From Candidatus Rifleibacteriota bacterium (lineage in GTDB: Bacteria > Muiribacteriota > Ozemobacteria > Ozemobacterales > Ozemobacteraceae): a DNA stretch of 64,000 nt. Location of the stretch: assembly GCA_012517355.1 (NCBI GenBank), contig JAAYVD010000111.1, forward strand, positions 1 through 64,000, in the 5' to 3' direction. A program made the translations under genes and the position numbers. Below are positions 1 to 7,762 of the stretch, piece after piece; position 1 is the first letter of the stretch; each line of letters opens with the position of its first letter. A model generated the notes under the pieces. That model was not told the origin of the DNA. It saw nothing but the letters and a program-made list of their open reading frames with translations, and did no database searches.

Positions 1-1143
1 CCCGCGCCGGCCAGGCCCACCGCGGCGACGGCGCCCCCAGACCTGCCCGCGCTGTGCGAGGCCATGGCGGCCGTCCGCACGTTTTTGGAGCGGCCGGCGG
101 CCGCCCCCCCGGCCTCGGCGATCGAGGAGGTCTTCTCGCTCGCCGATCTCGAGCAGTTCGAAACCTGCCCCCGCCGGTATTTCTTCACGAGGCAGCACCT
201 CGCCCCCCTCGTCGTGCGCGAGCCCTCCGTGGCCGCCACGGTGGGAAACCTCGTCCACCAGGCCCTGCGCATCTTCCACGGATACCAGGCTGCGGGTTCT
301 TCGGGCAGCTCGGCCGGGGCAAGGGAAGCGGCTTCATCGCGCCGCCATCCCAGGCTCCCAGGGGGGAGGCCCGACCTCCCGCCGGTCGGTTCCAGAGGGC
401 CTTCTTCCGAGGAAAGCCGGGGCGGCGTCTCCACCCCGGACCGGCCCCTGACGGGGATGGCGACTCCCGGGAGCCCGCCCGGAGGGCCCGCCGCGGCCCC
501 GGTGGAGCCGGGGGGGGAAGGCCAATCCCCGCGTGGCCGGGAAAGCCCGTTTTCGGCAAGGCGGGAACGACCTTCGCTGGAGGCGATCCTCGACCGGCTG
601 GTGCCGTTGCACGGGCCGGCGGGCCTCGCCGCCCGGCCGCGGGCGGCGGCCATCCTCGAACGGTATGCGGCTTCGCCGTTGGCCGAGGGCCCGGTCTGGC
701 TGCTCGAGGCCGAGGTCAACGTGCGCCTGGTGGGGCCTTCGGGGCCGTTCCTGGTGCGGGGTTTCACCGACCGGGTCGACCGCGACGGGCCCAACACCCG
801 CCTCATCGACTACAAGACCCATCCGTATTCTCCGGCCGCCCACGCGGGCTACGTGCGACAGATGGCCCTCTACCTGGCCGCGGCGCGCCACGGCATCCTC
901 GGCGACCGGGGGGCCCTCAACTTCCCCGAGGTGTGCCTGGCCTACCTGACCGAACGTGGCGTCGAGATCCACCCCGCCGAGCCCGATACCGTGGCCTTCG
1001 AGGCCTGGGCGACCGCCGTCGTCGAGGCCATCCGCCGGGAAACGGCCTGGCAGGCGGGAAGCGAGGCTCCCTGCCCCGACTGCGGATTCCTCGTGCTGTG
1101 CGGGCGGCCCCCGGTTGCCTCCAGCGACGGCGGTTCCCCGTAG
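1..1143 (+). CDS. PD-(D/E)XK nuclease-type C-terminal module (5' partial)
   Basis: The frame is open from the first base, so the gene starts upstream of the window. The visible 380 residues look like the C-terminal nuclease module of an AddAB/AddB-like or UvrD-linked exonuclease. A Cys at residue 56 (ETCPRRYFF) and a late CPDC...LC group (Cys 358, 361, 367) would form the four-cysteine iron-sulfur clamp known from AddB and Cas4. The catalytic core is GFTDRVDR followed by LIDYKT (Asp270, Lys272), then the QxxxY-like YVRQMALYL. Between about residues 95 and 190 there is a low-complexity Gly/Pro/Arg insert not expected in the fold; part of it resembles repeat R1. Likely role: DNA end processing or recombination repair in the cytoplasm. 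The helicase part, if any, is outside the window. Confidence 0.7.
   Translation, partial: PAPARPTAATAPPDLPALCEAMAAVRTFLERPAAAPPASAIEEVFSLADLEQFETCPRRYFFTRQHLAPLVVREPSVAATVGNLVHQALRIFHGYQAAGSSGSSAGAREAASSRRHPRLPGGRPDLPPVGSRGPSSEESRGGVSTPDRPLTGMATPGSPPGGPAAAPVEPGGEGQSPRGRESPFSARRERPSLEAILDRLVPLHGPAGLAARPRAAAILERYAASPLAEGPVWLLEAEVNVRLVGPSGPFLVRGFTDRVDRDGPNTRLIDYKTHPYSPAAHAGYVRQMALYLAAARHGILGDRGALNFPEVCLAYLTERGVEIHPAEPDTVAFEAWATAVVEAIRRETAWQAGSEAPCPDCGFLVLCGRPPVASSDGGSP
334..393 (+). repeat. degenerate R1 repeat inside nuclease ORF
   Basis: The order CGCGCCGCCATCC, then CAGGGGGGAGG, then CCGACCTCCCGCCGGTCGG follows the R1 consensus, but the stems are poorly kept. It lies in the low-complexity insert of the nuclease gene. 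Weak copy; could be chance in GC-rich DNA. Confidence 0.3.
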
Positions 1144-1216
1144 CCCTCGACGATCCACACCTTCATGCGGCACCACCCGCCCCGGGTGCCTCCGGCGACG
1201 GCGGTTCCCCATAGCC
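1116..1216. repeat. 30-bp direct repeat spanning the nuclease stop codon
   Basis: A 30-base block, TGCCTCC(A/G)GCGACGGCGG followed by TTCCCC(G/A)TAGCC, occurs at 1116-1145 and again at 1187-1216 with two mismatches. The first copy contains the TAG stop of the nuclease gene. It looks like a local duplication of the gene's 3' end. Confidence 0.7.
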
Positions 1217-1298
1217 GGGCCACGACGGCCACGGGGCCCCGTGGTCATCCGGTCGGTCGGTCACGGTCGGAAAACCGCCGGAATCCGGCCGGCAGCGC

Positions 1299-1324
1299 GA
1301 ACCCCCGGCCGGGGCCGGGGGTTC
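1299..1324 (-). terminator. hairpin downstream of DUF3298-like gene
   Basis: GAACCCCCGGC pairs with GCCGGGGGTTC around a short loop. It lies 25 bp past the stop of the minus-strand gene ending at 1349. No U-tract follows, so it is terminator-like rather than a canonical intrinsic terminator. Confidence 0.5.
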
Positions 1325-1348
1325 GGAAACGGGCGGGGGTCGGGCCGA

Positions 1349-2164
1349 TTATTTCACGAAGGGGCCGGCCGGCCCCTTCGGGTCGACGATGCCCTTCAGG
1401 TCGGCCCAGGGAATGACGATCTGGGTCGTTCCCATGGCGTAGGGGGCGATCTCGTAGGGGTTGAAGCAGAACTCGAGGCCGGCGGGGGAGACCAGGAAGT
1501 TGTCGTTGAGGGCGAACGTGTTCCCGTCGAACTGGAAACCCGCCTCTTCCAGGGATTCCCCGGGCATCAGGCCCCGGTCGGTCCGGAAGGCCTTCTCGCC
1601 GACCTTGGCCAGCTCACCCGCCTTGGCGGCGGGAACGATGGCCGTCAGCTCGATGGGCTGGCCCGTCTTCAGCGAGAAGACCACGTATTCGATGCTGGAG
1701 TTGGGGTGGGCGCCACCCGTGAACACCGACTGGAGGATCTCCAGGGAGAGCAGGTTCTCGTCGGAGTGCCGGATGGTGGCCACGAACTTCAGCGACCAGG
1801 CGCCGATGGATTCGGGTTCCCGACAACTTTGCTCGTATTTCCTGACGAAGGCGGCCGCCAGTTGTTCGATGGTGGAGGGCGACTCCTCGTCGGCCATCTT
1901 CAGCAGGCGGTCCAGGAGGGCCTTGTTGATCGCCCCGACGGCGGGGTCTTTGCCGGCGGCGGCAAGTTCTGGGAACCGGATCTCGATCTCGGCGGGCAGG
2001 ACGCTGGCAGAGGCGGTCTTGGGCGGTGGAACGGTCCTGGTCAGTTCCTTCATTTCGGCGGTCACCCCCGGCTTGATCGCCAGGGGGGCGGCCGTGGCCG
2101 CGAAGGCGGTCGCCAGGGAAACCAGGACGAACACAGCCACCGTCGAACCGATTGTCTTGCGCAT
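1349..2164 (-). CDS. secreted DUF3298/DUF4163-like protein
   Basis: A protein of 271 residues with a Sec signal peptide (MRKTIGS then a hydrophobic run ending ATAAPLA). The family signature is visible in the middle (FTGGAHPNSS) and at the C-terminus (FNPYEIAPYAMG, then ATG-poor polar sequence). These match the DUF3298 domain of RsiV/PdaC-type extracytoplasmic proteins, whose function is often unknown. The start at 2164 is chosen over the longer reading because GGGAG lies 7 bp upstream and the signal peptide begins there. It follows the lysozyme-like gene by 41 bp on the same strand, so the two are probably cotranscribed; a cell-envelope role is inferred from this pairing. Confidence 0.75.
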   Translation of the reverse strand: MRKTIGSTVAVFVLVSLATAFAATAAPLAIKPGVTAEMKELTRTVPPPKTASASVLPAEIEIRFPELAAAGKDPAVGAINKALLDRLLKMADEESPSTIEQLAAAFVRKYEQSCREPESIGAWSLKFVATIRHSDENLLSLEILQSVFTGGAHPNSSIEYVVFSLKTGQPIELTAIVPAAKAGELAKVGEKAFRTDRGLMPGESLEEAGFQFDGNTFALNDNFLVSPAGLEFCFNPYEIAPYAMGTTQIVIPWADLKGIVDPKGPAGPFVK

Positions 2165-2205
2165 GTCTTTCTCCCGGGTCAGTTGCGATTTTCCCGTTCC
2201 CCGGA

Positions 2206-2937
2206 TCACTTGGGGGGATACGAGTTGTAGAATTTTCGGTAGGAGCCGTTCTTGTAGGCGCTCCAGGGCTGCCAGTTGGTGCAGTTGTTGCTCATCTTGA
2301 TCATGACGCGGATGTTCGTCATGGGGTCGAACAGGTCGTCGTAGGATTTCAGATTGTACTGCTTCAGCCGGGCGGGGCCGAGGCTGCCGATCATGTTGAT
2401 CTGGAACAGGCCGTAGGACTTGTCGCCGGTGTTGGCGTTGCCGTTGAAGGCCCGGGGATTGCCGCCCGATTCGGCCATGCCGACGGCATAGGCCACCCGG
2501 AGCTTCTCGCCGGACAGGCCCGCGTTCTGCAGCCAGGAATGCAAGGCCTTGGCCCCCTTGGCGCCGGCGGCCGGGGCGGGAACCGACGGGTTGCTCCCGC
2601 CGGGGTTCGGGTTCGGCGTGGCCTTCTTCTTCGCCTCCTCGGCGGCCTCGGCCCGGTCGTCGAGGATCTTCTTCAGCCGGGCCATGATGTTCGTCAGGCG
2701 GTTGAAGATGTTGGTCAGCCGGTTCATGATGGCGGCCCAGGCGGCATTGGTCGAGGCGGTCCCCGAGGCGGTGGCGACCGTCGGGGCCGGCTGGGCGGCC
2801 TCGGTCGGCGCGACCGTCTGGGAGGGCGTGTGGTCATTGAGCACCTGGTCCATGTTCTCGGCATGGGAAACGGGGATTCCGACCAGGCAGATTGCCATCG
2901 CCAGAACGGCCCACAGGCCAACGCTGGAATTCCTCAT
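2206..2937 (-). CDS. secreted lysozyme-like / SLT-type protein
   Basis: A protein of 243 residues. The start at 2937 has GGAGG 9 bp upstream and gives a signal peptide (MRNSSVGLW... VSHAE). Residues about 30-130 are Thr/Ala/Pro-rich with a short charged helix (RAEAAEEAKKK). The C-terminal domain has the lysozyme-like pattern AVGMAESGGNP, with the Glu as likely catalytic acid, then GDKSYGLFQINMIG and the late WQPWSAYKNGSY. This is typical of soluble lytic transglycosylase-like or phage-type lysozyme folds acting on peptidoglycan. Substrate cleavage is inferred from the fold; the exact family is not certain. First gene of a pair with the DUF3298-like gene. Confidence 0.75.
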   Translation of the reverse strand: MRNSSVGLWAVLAMAICLVGIPVSHAENMDQVLNDHTPSQTVAPTEAAQPAPTVATASGTASTNAAWAAIMNRLTNIFNRLTNIMARLKKILDDRAEAAEEAKKKATPNPNPGGSNPSVPAPAAGAKGAKALHSWLQNAGLSGEKLRVAYAVGMAESGGNPRAFNGNANTGDKSYGLFQINMIGSLGPARLKQYNLKSYDDLFDPMTNIRVMIKMSNNCTNWQPWSAYKNGSYRKFYNSYPPK

Positions 2938-3115
2938 GTTCGTCCACCTCCGCATGACATTCTAATCCATTTTCCCTCAGGAGGGGCAGTTTGTTACACC
3001 CGGGCCCGGCTCATGGAACCGACCGGTTCCACCACGTCACGGCTTCGCCGAAGGCCGTTCCAGGCCGCGCTTCCGTTGACTTCAGGGCCGTCTTCCTGTA
3101 CCATTTAAGATATTG

Positions 3116-3703
3116 ATGAACCCTTCAATGGCGGTTCGGGTCCCCTCCCGGCCCCTGACCCTCGGGCTGGGAAGTCTTGTCCTGTGCCTGGGCCTTCTCA
3201 CGTCGGGGTGCGGTTCCAAACCCCCGGGAGGCGATTCCGGCAGAGGTCCCGACCGTGAGGTTTCGACGACAACCGTCCGGCCGCTTTCCTCCAGGACGGG
3301 CGATGCGAGACCCACCCCCCGCGCCGGCCCTGGAAAGACCCTGGAGGAGCAGAAGTTCGAAGCCGCCCAGAAAAAGGAGCAGGAGATCACCTCGCAGCTC
3401 GAGCAGGCCAATGCCATGCTGAAAGGTTCCAACCTGGAAGGGGCGCTGCGGCAGGTGCTGCGGGTGGCCCAGGAGAACGCCCAGGACCCGTATGTGACCA
3501 TGCGGACGGCCTACCTGGAGGCCATGATCTACCACCGCATGAAAGATGGCCCCAAGCGGAAGGACGCGATGAACCGGCTGTTGAAGGATATGGAGACCCT
3601 GCAGGGGGACCCCCGGTTCCAACAGGGGTTCCTCGACGGCATGGCCAACCAGGAGGTCATCAAGATGAGCCTCGACCAGGCAGGAAAACGCTATGGCAAC
3701 TGA
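3116..3703 (+). CDS. lipoprotein at head of pseudopilin cluster A
   Basis: About 195 residues with a lipobox (LCLGLLTSGC), so probably a membrane-anchored lipoprotein. After a Pro/Arg/Gly-rich linker comes a helical region (EEQKFEAAQKKEQEI... QLEQANAMLKGSNLEGAL) that resembles TPR-like or coiled-coil secretin-accessory proteins, though no repeat can be proved by eye. No good ribosome site marks the start; ATG 3116 or ATG 3128 are both possible. Its stop overlaps the start of the next gene by 11 bases, so it is translationally coupled to the PilX-like protein. Inferred role: assembly or anchoring factor of the pseudopilin system A. Confidence 0.6.
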   Translation: MNPSMAVRVPSRPLTLGLGSLVLCLGLLTSGCGSKPPGGDSGRGPDREVSTTTVRPLSSRTGDARPTPRAGPGKTLEEQKFEAAQKKEQEITSQLEQANAMLKGSNLEGALRQVLRVAQENAQDPYVTMRTAYLEAMIYHRMKDGPKRKDAMNRLLKDMETLQGDPRFQQGFLDGMANQEVIKMSLDQAGKRYGN

Positions 3704-6221
3704 TTCCCGCCGCGGCTCGATCTTCCTGATGGCCTTGACCGCCCTGACGGTCCTGTTCATCCTCGGGTTTTCGGTCACCTTCTTCACCGGTTCGGAAGAC
3801 TGGTCCTCGGCCATCTCCTACGAATCGGAGGTGGCCTTCAACCTGGCCGAGTCGGCGGTCGAGGAGTTCGTGGCCCGCCTGAAGAACTCGCTCAACCACG
3901 ACGACGCCAACAACCAGTTGTACAAGGTGCTGCGCAGCCACCAGACCAAGGTCGACGACGAGATCCCCCTCGATGCCGCCCAGGTGGCCCGCCTGACCAC
4001 CTATACCCGCGAAACCGCGCGTCAACTCTACGGCATCCAGTTCGGACAGGGGCTCGTCTCCTCGAGAGACTTCGAGGTGTCGGGGGTGATCAAGCTCAAG
4101 CACATCAACGCGGTCGAGGCGACGTCCGGCAACACCAAGCTCTACACCATCAATAAAGACCTCAAGGAGAAACAGGGGGAACTGACCGTCACCGCGCGGG
4201 TCACCTATCGCGGCAAGACGGCCCGGGTCACGCTGGTCTTCCTGATCCGGGTGGTCAAGTCGTTCGTGCCGCCGTTCAACTACTTCACCCTGTTCGTCAA
4301 GGACGGCACCATCTTCAGCGGATCGTTCTTCAACCCCTGGAATTCGAACGTCGGCGAGCAGCAGAAGAACCTGTATCTCGACAATGGCTGGACGTCGATT
4401 CCCGGGCAGCAGAACTTCGACGCCATCCGGGACGTCAGCTACTGGGAGAAAGCCCTCGCCCTCGACGGGCCGGGTGCCCAGGTGCCTCCCGGCCGGGTCT
4501 ATCTCGGCCAGGACCCCACCGCCCAGTTGCCACCCTCGATCATCCTGCAGTCGACCAACGGCACCAAGCTGCTGACCGACCACCCGTCCGACGGGGCGAA
4601 CAAGTTCTCGCAGATCAACGGGCAGGAGAACTTCTTTTTGAAGTTCGACATCGACTGGATGGGCATGAAGGACTACGTGAAGAAGTACATGGCCGCCCAG
4701 GGCCAGGAGAAGACGAAGGAAGGCTGGATCTTCACGGGCTGGGACAACGACACCAAGATCCGGGTCCGCAACGTCGGTTCCGGCTACGAACTGGTCGACA
4801 ACAAGACCTCCCTCGGAGAGCCGACCTTCGTCAACGCCATGCAGTCCTACAACAACTTCCGCACCACCCGCATCAGGGGGTCGAAGACCGGCGACGAAGC
4901 CAAGATGATGGAGCGCCTGTATCCCGAGGTCGACAAGAGCGGGCTCGACCTGTTCGGGTTCGTGCGCTGCGTGCCACCCCTGCGGCCGTCGGGCGGCACC
5001 ATCGAGTCGAAGTTCCTGTCGCCGACGCTGGTCTACGGGCCCGTCTGGCGCATGTATTACCGCATCGTCTCGGTCGAGAAGGACGGCCAACGCCTCGAGT
5101 TGCCCTTCCTGGGCACCGAGCCCCCTTCCGACGGTTCCGCCGCCCTGATCCCCCTGCCGCCCGGCATCGACCGCGACAAGAAACTGGCCGCCTCGCAGGC
5201 TGCCTTCGTGTTCGAGGTGTTCGGGGTGCCCAAGCCGCACATCGACAACCTGGTCAACACCTGGGACAAGCTTCCCGACGGGCTGACCAAGATCAAGAAG
5301 TTCGAGAACTTCATGAGCAACTCCGGCGTCGAGCCCTACAACATGGGCCTGGGCAACTTCCTGCAGCGCATCGCCGACAAGAAGGAGGTCTACAGCGGGC
5401 AACTCGAACAGCACCTGCTGCCCTTCCTCGCCAACGAGCCGTATGCCGGCATGCCCGGGGCGCTGACCTCGATCGTCAACCAGTCGCCGGTGCGCGAATT
5501 CTACGAGGGCGATCTGTGGTGGGCCCTGCCCGACGACATGAGCGCCTACCTGATGGATTTCTACTTCATCCCGCGCAGCACCGAGGACTTCTTCCGCGGC
5601 CGCACGACGATCTCGATGGGCGGCACCTCGTATGACCGGTTCGAGTTCAAGTACATCAACGACGTGCGGGCCTACCTGTCGGGGGCGAAGAACCAGACCC
5701 TCGAACTGAACGGCATCCTGGCCCTCAACGACTCCGACCCCCTGCTGCTGCGCAACCTCAACTTCCGCGGGAAGGGCGTCATCTACTCCAGCCCCATGAT
5801 GGGCGGGGGCCCGATCGTCTTCTCCGGCGACTTCATGCCGGCCGGGGCGACCGGCGCGGGCGGCGCCGCAGCCACCGGCGCCAACCCGGGCCGCGACATG
5901 ATCACCATCGTCGCCCCGCAGATCTACATCGACACCTCCACCGCCCAGAGCGATCCCTGCTACATCGAGGCCAACCTGATCTCGGTGCTGGGCCCGCTGG
6001 TGGTCAAAGGGAACAAGAGCCTGCGGATCAAGGGATCGGTGGTCGCCCCGCGCCTGAACCTCGACGAGACCTTCAAGGATTCGCCGGGCGGCGTGATCAT
6101 CTACAACCCGCTCAACTCGATCTGGCGGAAAGACGTTCCCTCCCTGATGGACGAGATGTACGTGGCCAAGATCGTCACCGGCGGCGTCGGCCGGTTCGAG
6201 TGGAAGTTCGAACATGACTGA
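3693..6221 (+). CDS. PilX/GspK-like large minor pseudopilin (triad A)
   Basis: 842 residues. The N-terminus is a short basic leader followed by one hydrophobic helix (SIFLMALTALTVLFILGFSV), then polar sequence with NLAESAVEEF, the usual start of PilX/DUF4900-like proteins that export through a type IV pilus or type II secretion machine. The rest is a large periplasmic or surface domain without a catalytic motif I recognise; a Gly/Ala-rich stretch (GATGAGGAAATG) lies near residue 715. The last 130 residues resemble a beta-rich polymer-forming region (YIEANLISVLGPLVVKGN). Coupled to the lipoprotein before it and overlapping the next gene by 8 bases. Confidence 0.65.
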   Translation: MATDSRRGSIFLMALTALTVLFILGFSVTFFTGSEDWSSAISYESEVAFNLAESAVEEFVARLKNSLNHDDANNQLYKVLRSHQTKVDDEIPLDAAQVARLTTYTRETARQLYGIQFGQGLVSSRDFEVSGVIKLKHINAVEATSGNTKLYTINKDLKEKQGELTVTARVTYRGKTARVTLVFLIRVVKSFVPPFNYFTLFVKDGTIFSGSFFNPWNSNVGEQQKNLYLDNGWTSIPGQQNFDAIRDVSYWEKALALDGPGAQVPPGRVYLGQDPTAQLPPSIILQSTNGTKLLTDHPSDGANKFSQINGQENFFLKFDIDWMGMKDYVKKYMAAQGQEKTKEGWIFTGWDNDTKIRVRNVGSGYELVDNKTSLGEPTFVNAMQSYNNFRTTRIRGSKTGDEAKMMERLYPEVDKSGLDLFGFVRCVPPLRPSGGTIESKFLSPTLVYGPVWRMYYRIVSVEKDGQRLELPFLGTEPPSDGSAALIPLPPGIDRDKKLAASQAAFVFEVFGVPKPHIDNLVNTWDKLPDGLTKIKKFENFMSNSGVEPYNMGLGNFLQRIADKKEVYSGQLEQHLLPFLANEPYAGMPGALTSIVNQSPVREFYEGDLWWALPDDMSAYLMDFYFIPRSTEDFFRGRTTISMGGTSYDRFEFKYINDVRAYLSGAKNQTLELNGILALNDSDPLLLRNLNFRGKGVIYSSPMMGGGPIVFSGDFMPAGATGAGGAAATGANPGRDMITIVAPQIYIDTSTAQSDPCYIEANLISVLGPLVVKGNKSLRIKGSVVAPRLNLDETFKDSPGGVIIYNPLNSIWRKDVPSLMDEMYVAKIVTGGVGRFEWKFEHD

Positions 6222-6663
6222 CCGTCCCTGCCGGCGCGGGCCCGCCGCGTTCTCGCTGATCGAGGTGCTGGTCGTGGTGATGCTCATCTCGGCCGGCATC
6301 CTGCCCATCTATTCGCTGATCAAGTCGGGCCAGAAACGCATCGTGCGGGCCGACACCCGCGTCATGGCCACCCTGTTCGGCACCTCGGCCCTCGAACTGG
6401 CCCGCACCCTGGGCTATGACCGGGCCCAGAAGCTCGACGCCGACCAGGATTTCCTCGAGCTGAAGGAGAACGCCAACAAGAACGGGTTCAACCTGGAGTT
6501 CGTCCCCAACCTGCAGCCCCTGCTGCCGCTGCCGCAGGGAGCCAAGCCGATGTTCCTGCTCCGCATCCAGATCGTGGTCAGCCCCATCAACCGCACGTTT
6601 TCCGACACCCCGACCCTGCGGTTCGTGACCATCCTCACCGACCCGCGCTACAACTATTATTGA
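6214..6663 (+). CDS. PilV/GspI-like pseudopilin (triad A)
   Basis: 149 residues with a class III prepilin signal: basic leader, then A^FSLIEVLVVVMLISAG with Glu at +5, expected to be cut by a PilD-type peptidase. The remainder is a short globular domain. It overlaps the PilX-like gene by 8 bases and is followed by the PilW-like gene after 7 bases, so the three form one operon. Minor pseudopilins of this type prime pilus assembly or form a short pseudopilus for secretion. It is clearly more diverged from the PilV-like members of triads B and C than these are from each other. Confidence 0.75.
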   Translation: MTDRPCRRGPAAFSLIEVLVVVMLISAGILPIYSLIKSGQKRIVRADTRVMATLFGTSALELARTLGYDRAQKLDADQDFLELKENANKNGFNLEFVPNLQPLLPLPQGAKPMFLLRIQIVVSPINRTFSDTPTLRFVTILTDPRYNYY

Positions 6664-6670
6664 GCCTGCC

Positions 6671-7363
6671 ATGGACCACTTCCCGTCATCGCTGAACGCC
6701 GCCACCCTCCGCCCTGGGCCCGACCGGCCCGGTGGTGGCCATCATCTCCCTTTGCCGCGCCGCTCGGCCATGACCATGATCGAACTGCTGTTCGTCGTGG
6801 GCATGATCGTCATGCTTTCGGGGACGATCTACCAGATCATCCGCAGCGTGCAGAAGTCGTTCACCCACGCCCGCAACAAGCTCGACATCCTGCAGACGAC
6901 CCGCATCATCATGTCGGGCATCCGCAACGAGCTGCGCAACGCCATCGACAAACCCCAGGTGCTCAACGGCCGCCTCAACATCCCCCTCGCCGCCACCCAG
7001 ACCGTCCAGTACCTGTTCGACGAGAACCGGCGCCTCTACCGCGGCAAGAAGGAGTCGATGACCGCCCCCGATCCCGACCCGAGCGAGATGCGGCCGTTCC
7101 TGTTCGACGACGGGCAGATCCTGAAGTTCGAATTCGATTCGAGCTACCGCGACTCGAACGCCTTCGTCGAGTCCGAGCTGACCCTGAACTCCAAGGTGTG
7201 GTTCAAGGTGACCATGACCATCCTCTACACCGAAAAGTTCAAGATGCTCAGCGAGGCTGAACGCAAGAAGATCCTCGAGGATCCCAACGATCCGCGCGTG
7301 AAGAACTTCTTCATGATGATCACCCCGCGCAAGGTCAACTGGCTGCTGCAAGCCACCCAGTAA
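6671..7363 (+). CDS. PilW/GspJ-like pseudopilin (triad A)
   Basis: 230 residues. The processing site is SA^MTMIELLFVVGMIV with Glu at +5. Because of this the leader is unusually long (33 residues, Gly/Pro/His-rich) if translation starts at ATG 6671; no better start with a leader is visible. The helix continues IYQIIRSVQKSF and is followed by a globular domain of the PilW/GspJ type (LQTTRIIMSGIRNELRNAI). Last gene of cluster A; the region after it is filled by three tandem R1 repeats. Confidence 0.7.
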   Translation: MDHFPSSLNAATLRPGPDRPGGGHHLPLPRRSAMTMIELLFVVGMIVMLSGTIYQIIRSVQKSFTHARNKLDILQTTRIIMSGIRNELRNAIDKPQVLNGRLNIPLAATQTVQYLFDENRRLYRGKKESMTAPDPDPSEMRPFLFDDGQILKFEFDSSYRDSNAFVESELTLNSKVWFKVTMTILYTEKFKMLSEAERKKILEDPNDPRVKNFFMMITPRKVNWLLQATQ

Positions 7364-7437
7364 CGCCGGCGCGGCCCACCGCTTGGGAGCCCCCGCCTTG
7401 CGGTCCGGCGCGGAACAGGGTCGATCTCGTGCTGCAC

Positions 7438-7512
7438 GGCCCCTTTGCCCGGCGCGAACCCACGTTTCACGCCGCGGGCCAAGAGGGTGTGCCCGACGCT
7501 CGTCCGGCAGGC
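7438..7512 (+). repeat. R1 repeat, tandem copy 1 of 3
   Basis: Diverged copy: GCGCGAACCCACGTTTCACG corresponds to the first hairpin, CCGCGGGCC to the second, GCCCGACGCTCGTCCGGC to the third. The first of three head-to-tail copies that occupy the intergenic space between the convergent pseudopilin A and cyclase genes. Confidence 0.6.
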
Positions 7513-7561
7513 CTCGGGGCGGCCACGGGGGGCGGCCCCTACGGGATCGGAACCCTTGACG

Positions 7562-7643
7562 ACCCCTGGCGGGGCGAAAAACGGGCGATTCGCGCCTCCC
7601 ACCGGGGGGGCAAAGGGGAGCCCAACCGGCATCGCGTCGGGCG
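7562..7643 (+). repeat. R1 repeat, tandem copy 2 of 3
   Basis: Contains GGCGAAAAACGGGCGATTCG, a CCACCGG.. CAAAGGGG middle part, and CGGCATCGCGTCGG at the end, in consensus order. Directly abuts copy 3. Confidence 0.7.
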
Positions 7644-7728
7644 GTCCCCTGACGGTGCGGGGAACTCGCGGGCGCGCCACCATCCGTGGGGGCAAGGCAG
7701 AATGACCGACCTGGTGCCGGTCGGGACG
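7644..7728 (+). repeat. R1 repeat, tandem copy 3 of 3
   Basis: Begins TCCCCTGACGGTGCGGGGAA, continues with CGCCACCATCCGTGGGGGCA and ends CCGACCTGGTGCCGGTCGGG. The start and the end are the best-preserved parts. It ends 34 bp from the cyclase stop codon. Confidence 0.75.
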
Positions 7729-7762
7729 GATGCCGGAATGCTGGTGGCGGCCAACTTTGCCA

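Noticed and set aside
3660-6308. 882-residue open frame on the minus strand over pseudopilin triad A
   Set aside because: No domain, no ribosome site, and the plus-strand genes have prepilin sites and overlapping starts typical of an operon.
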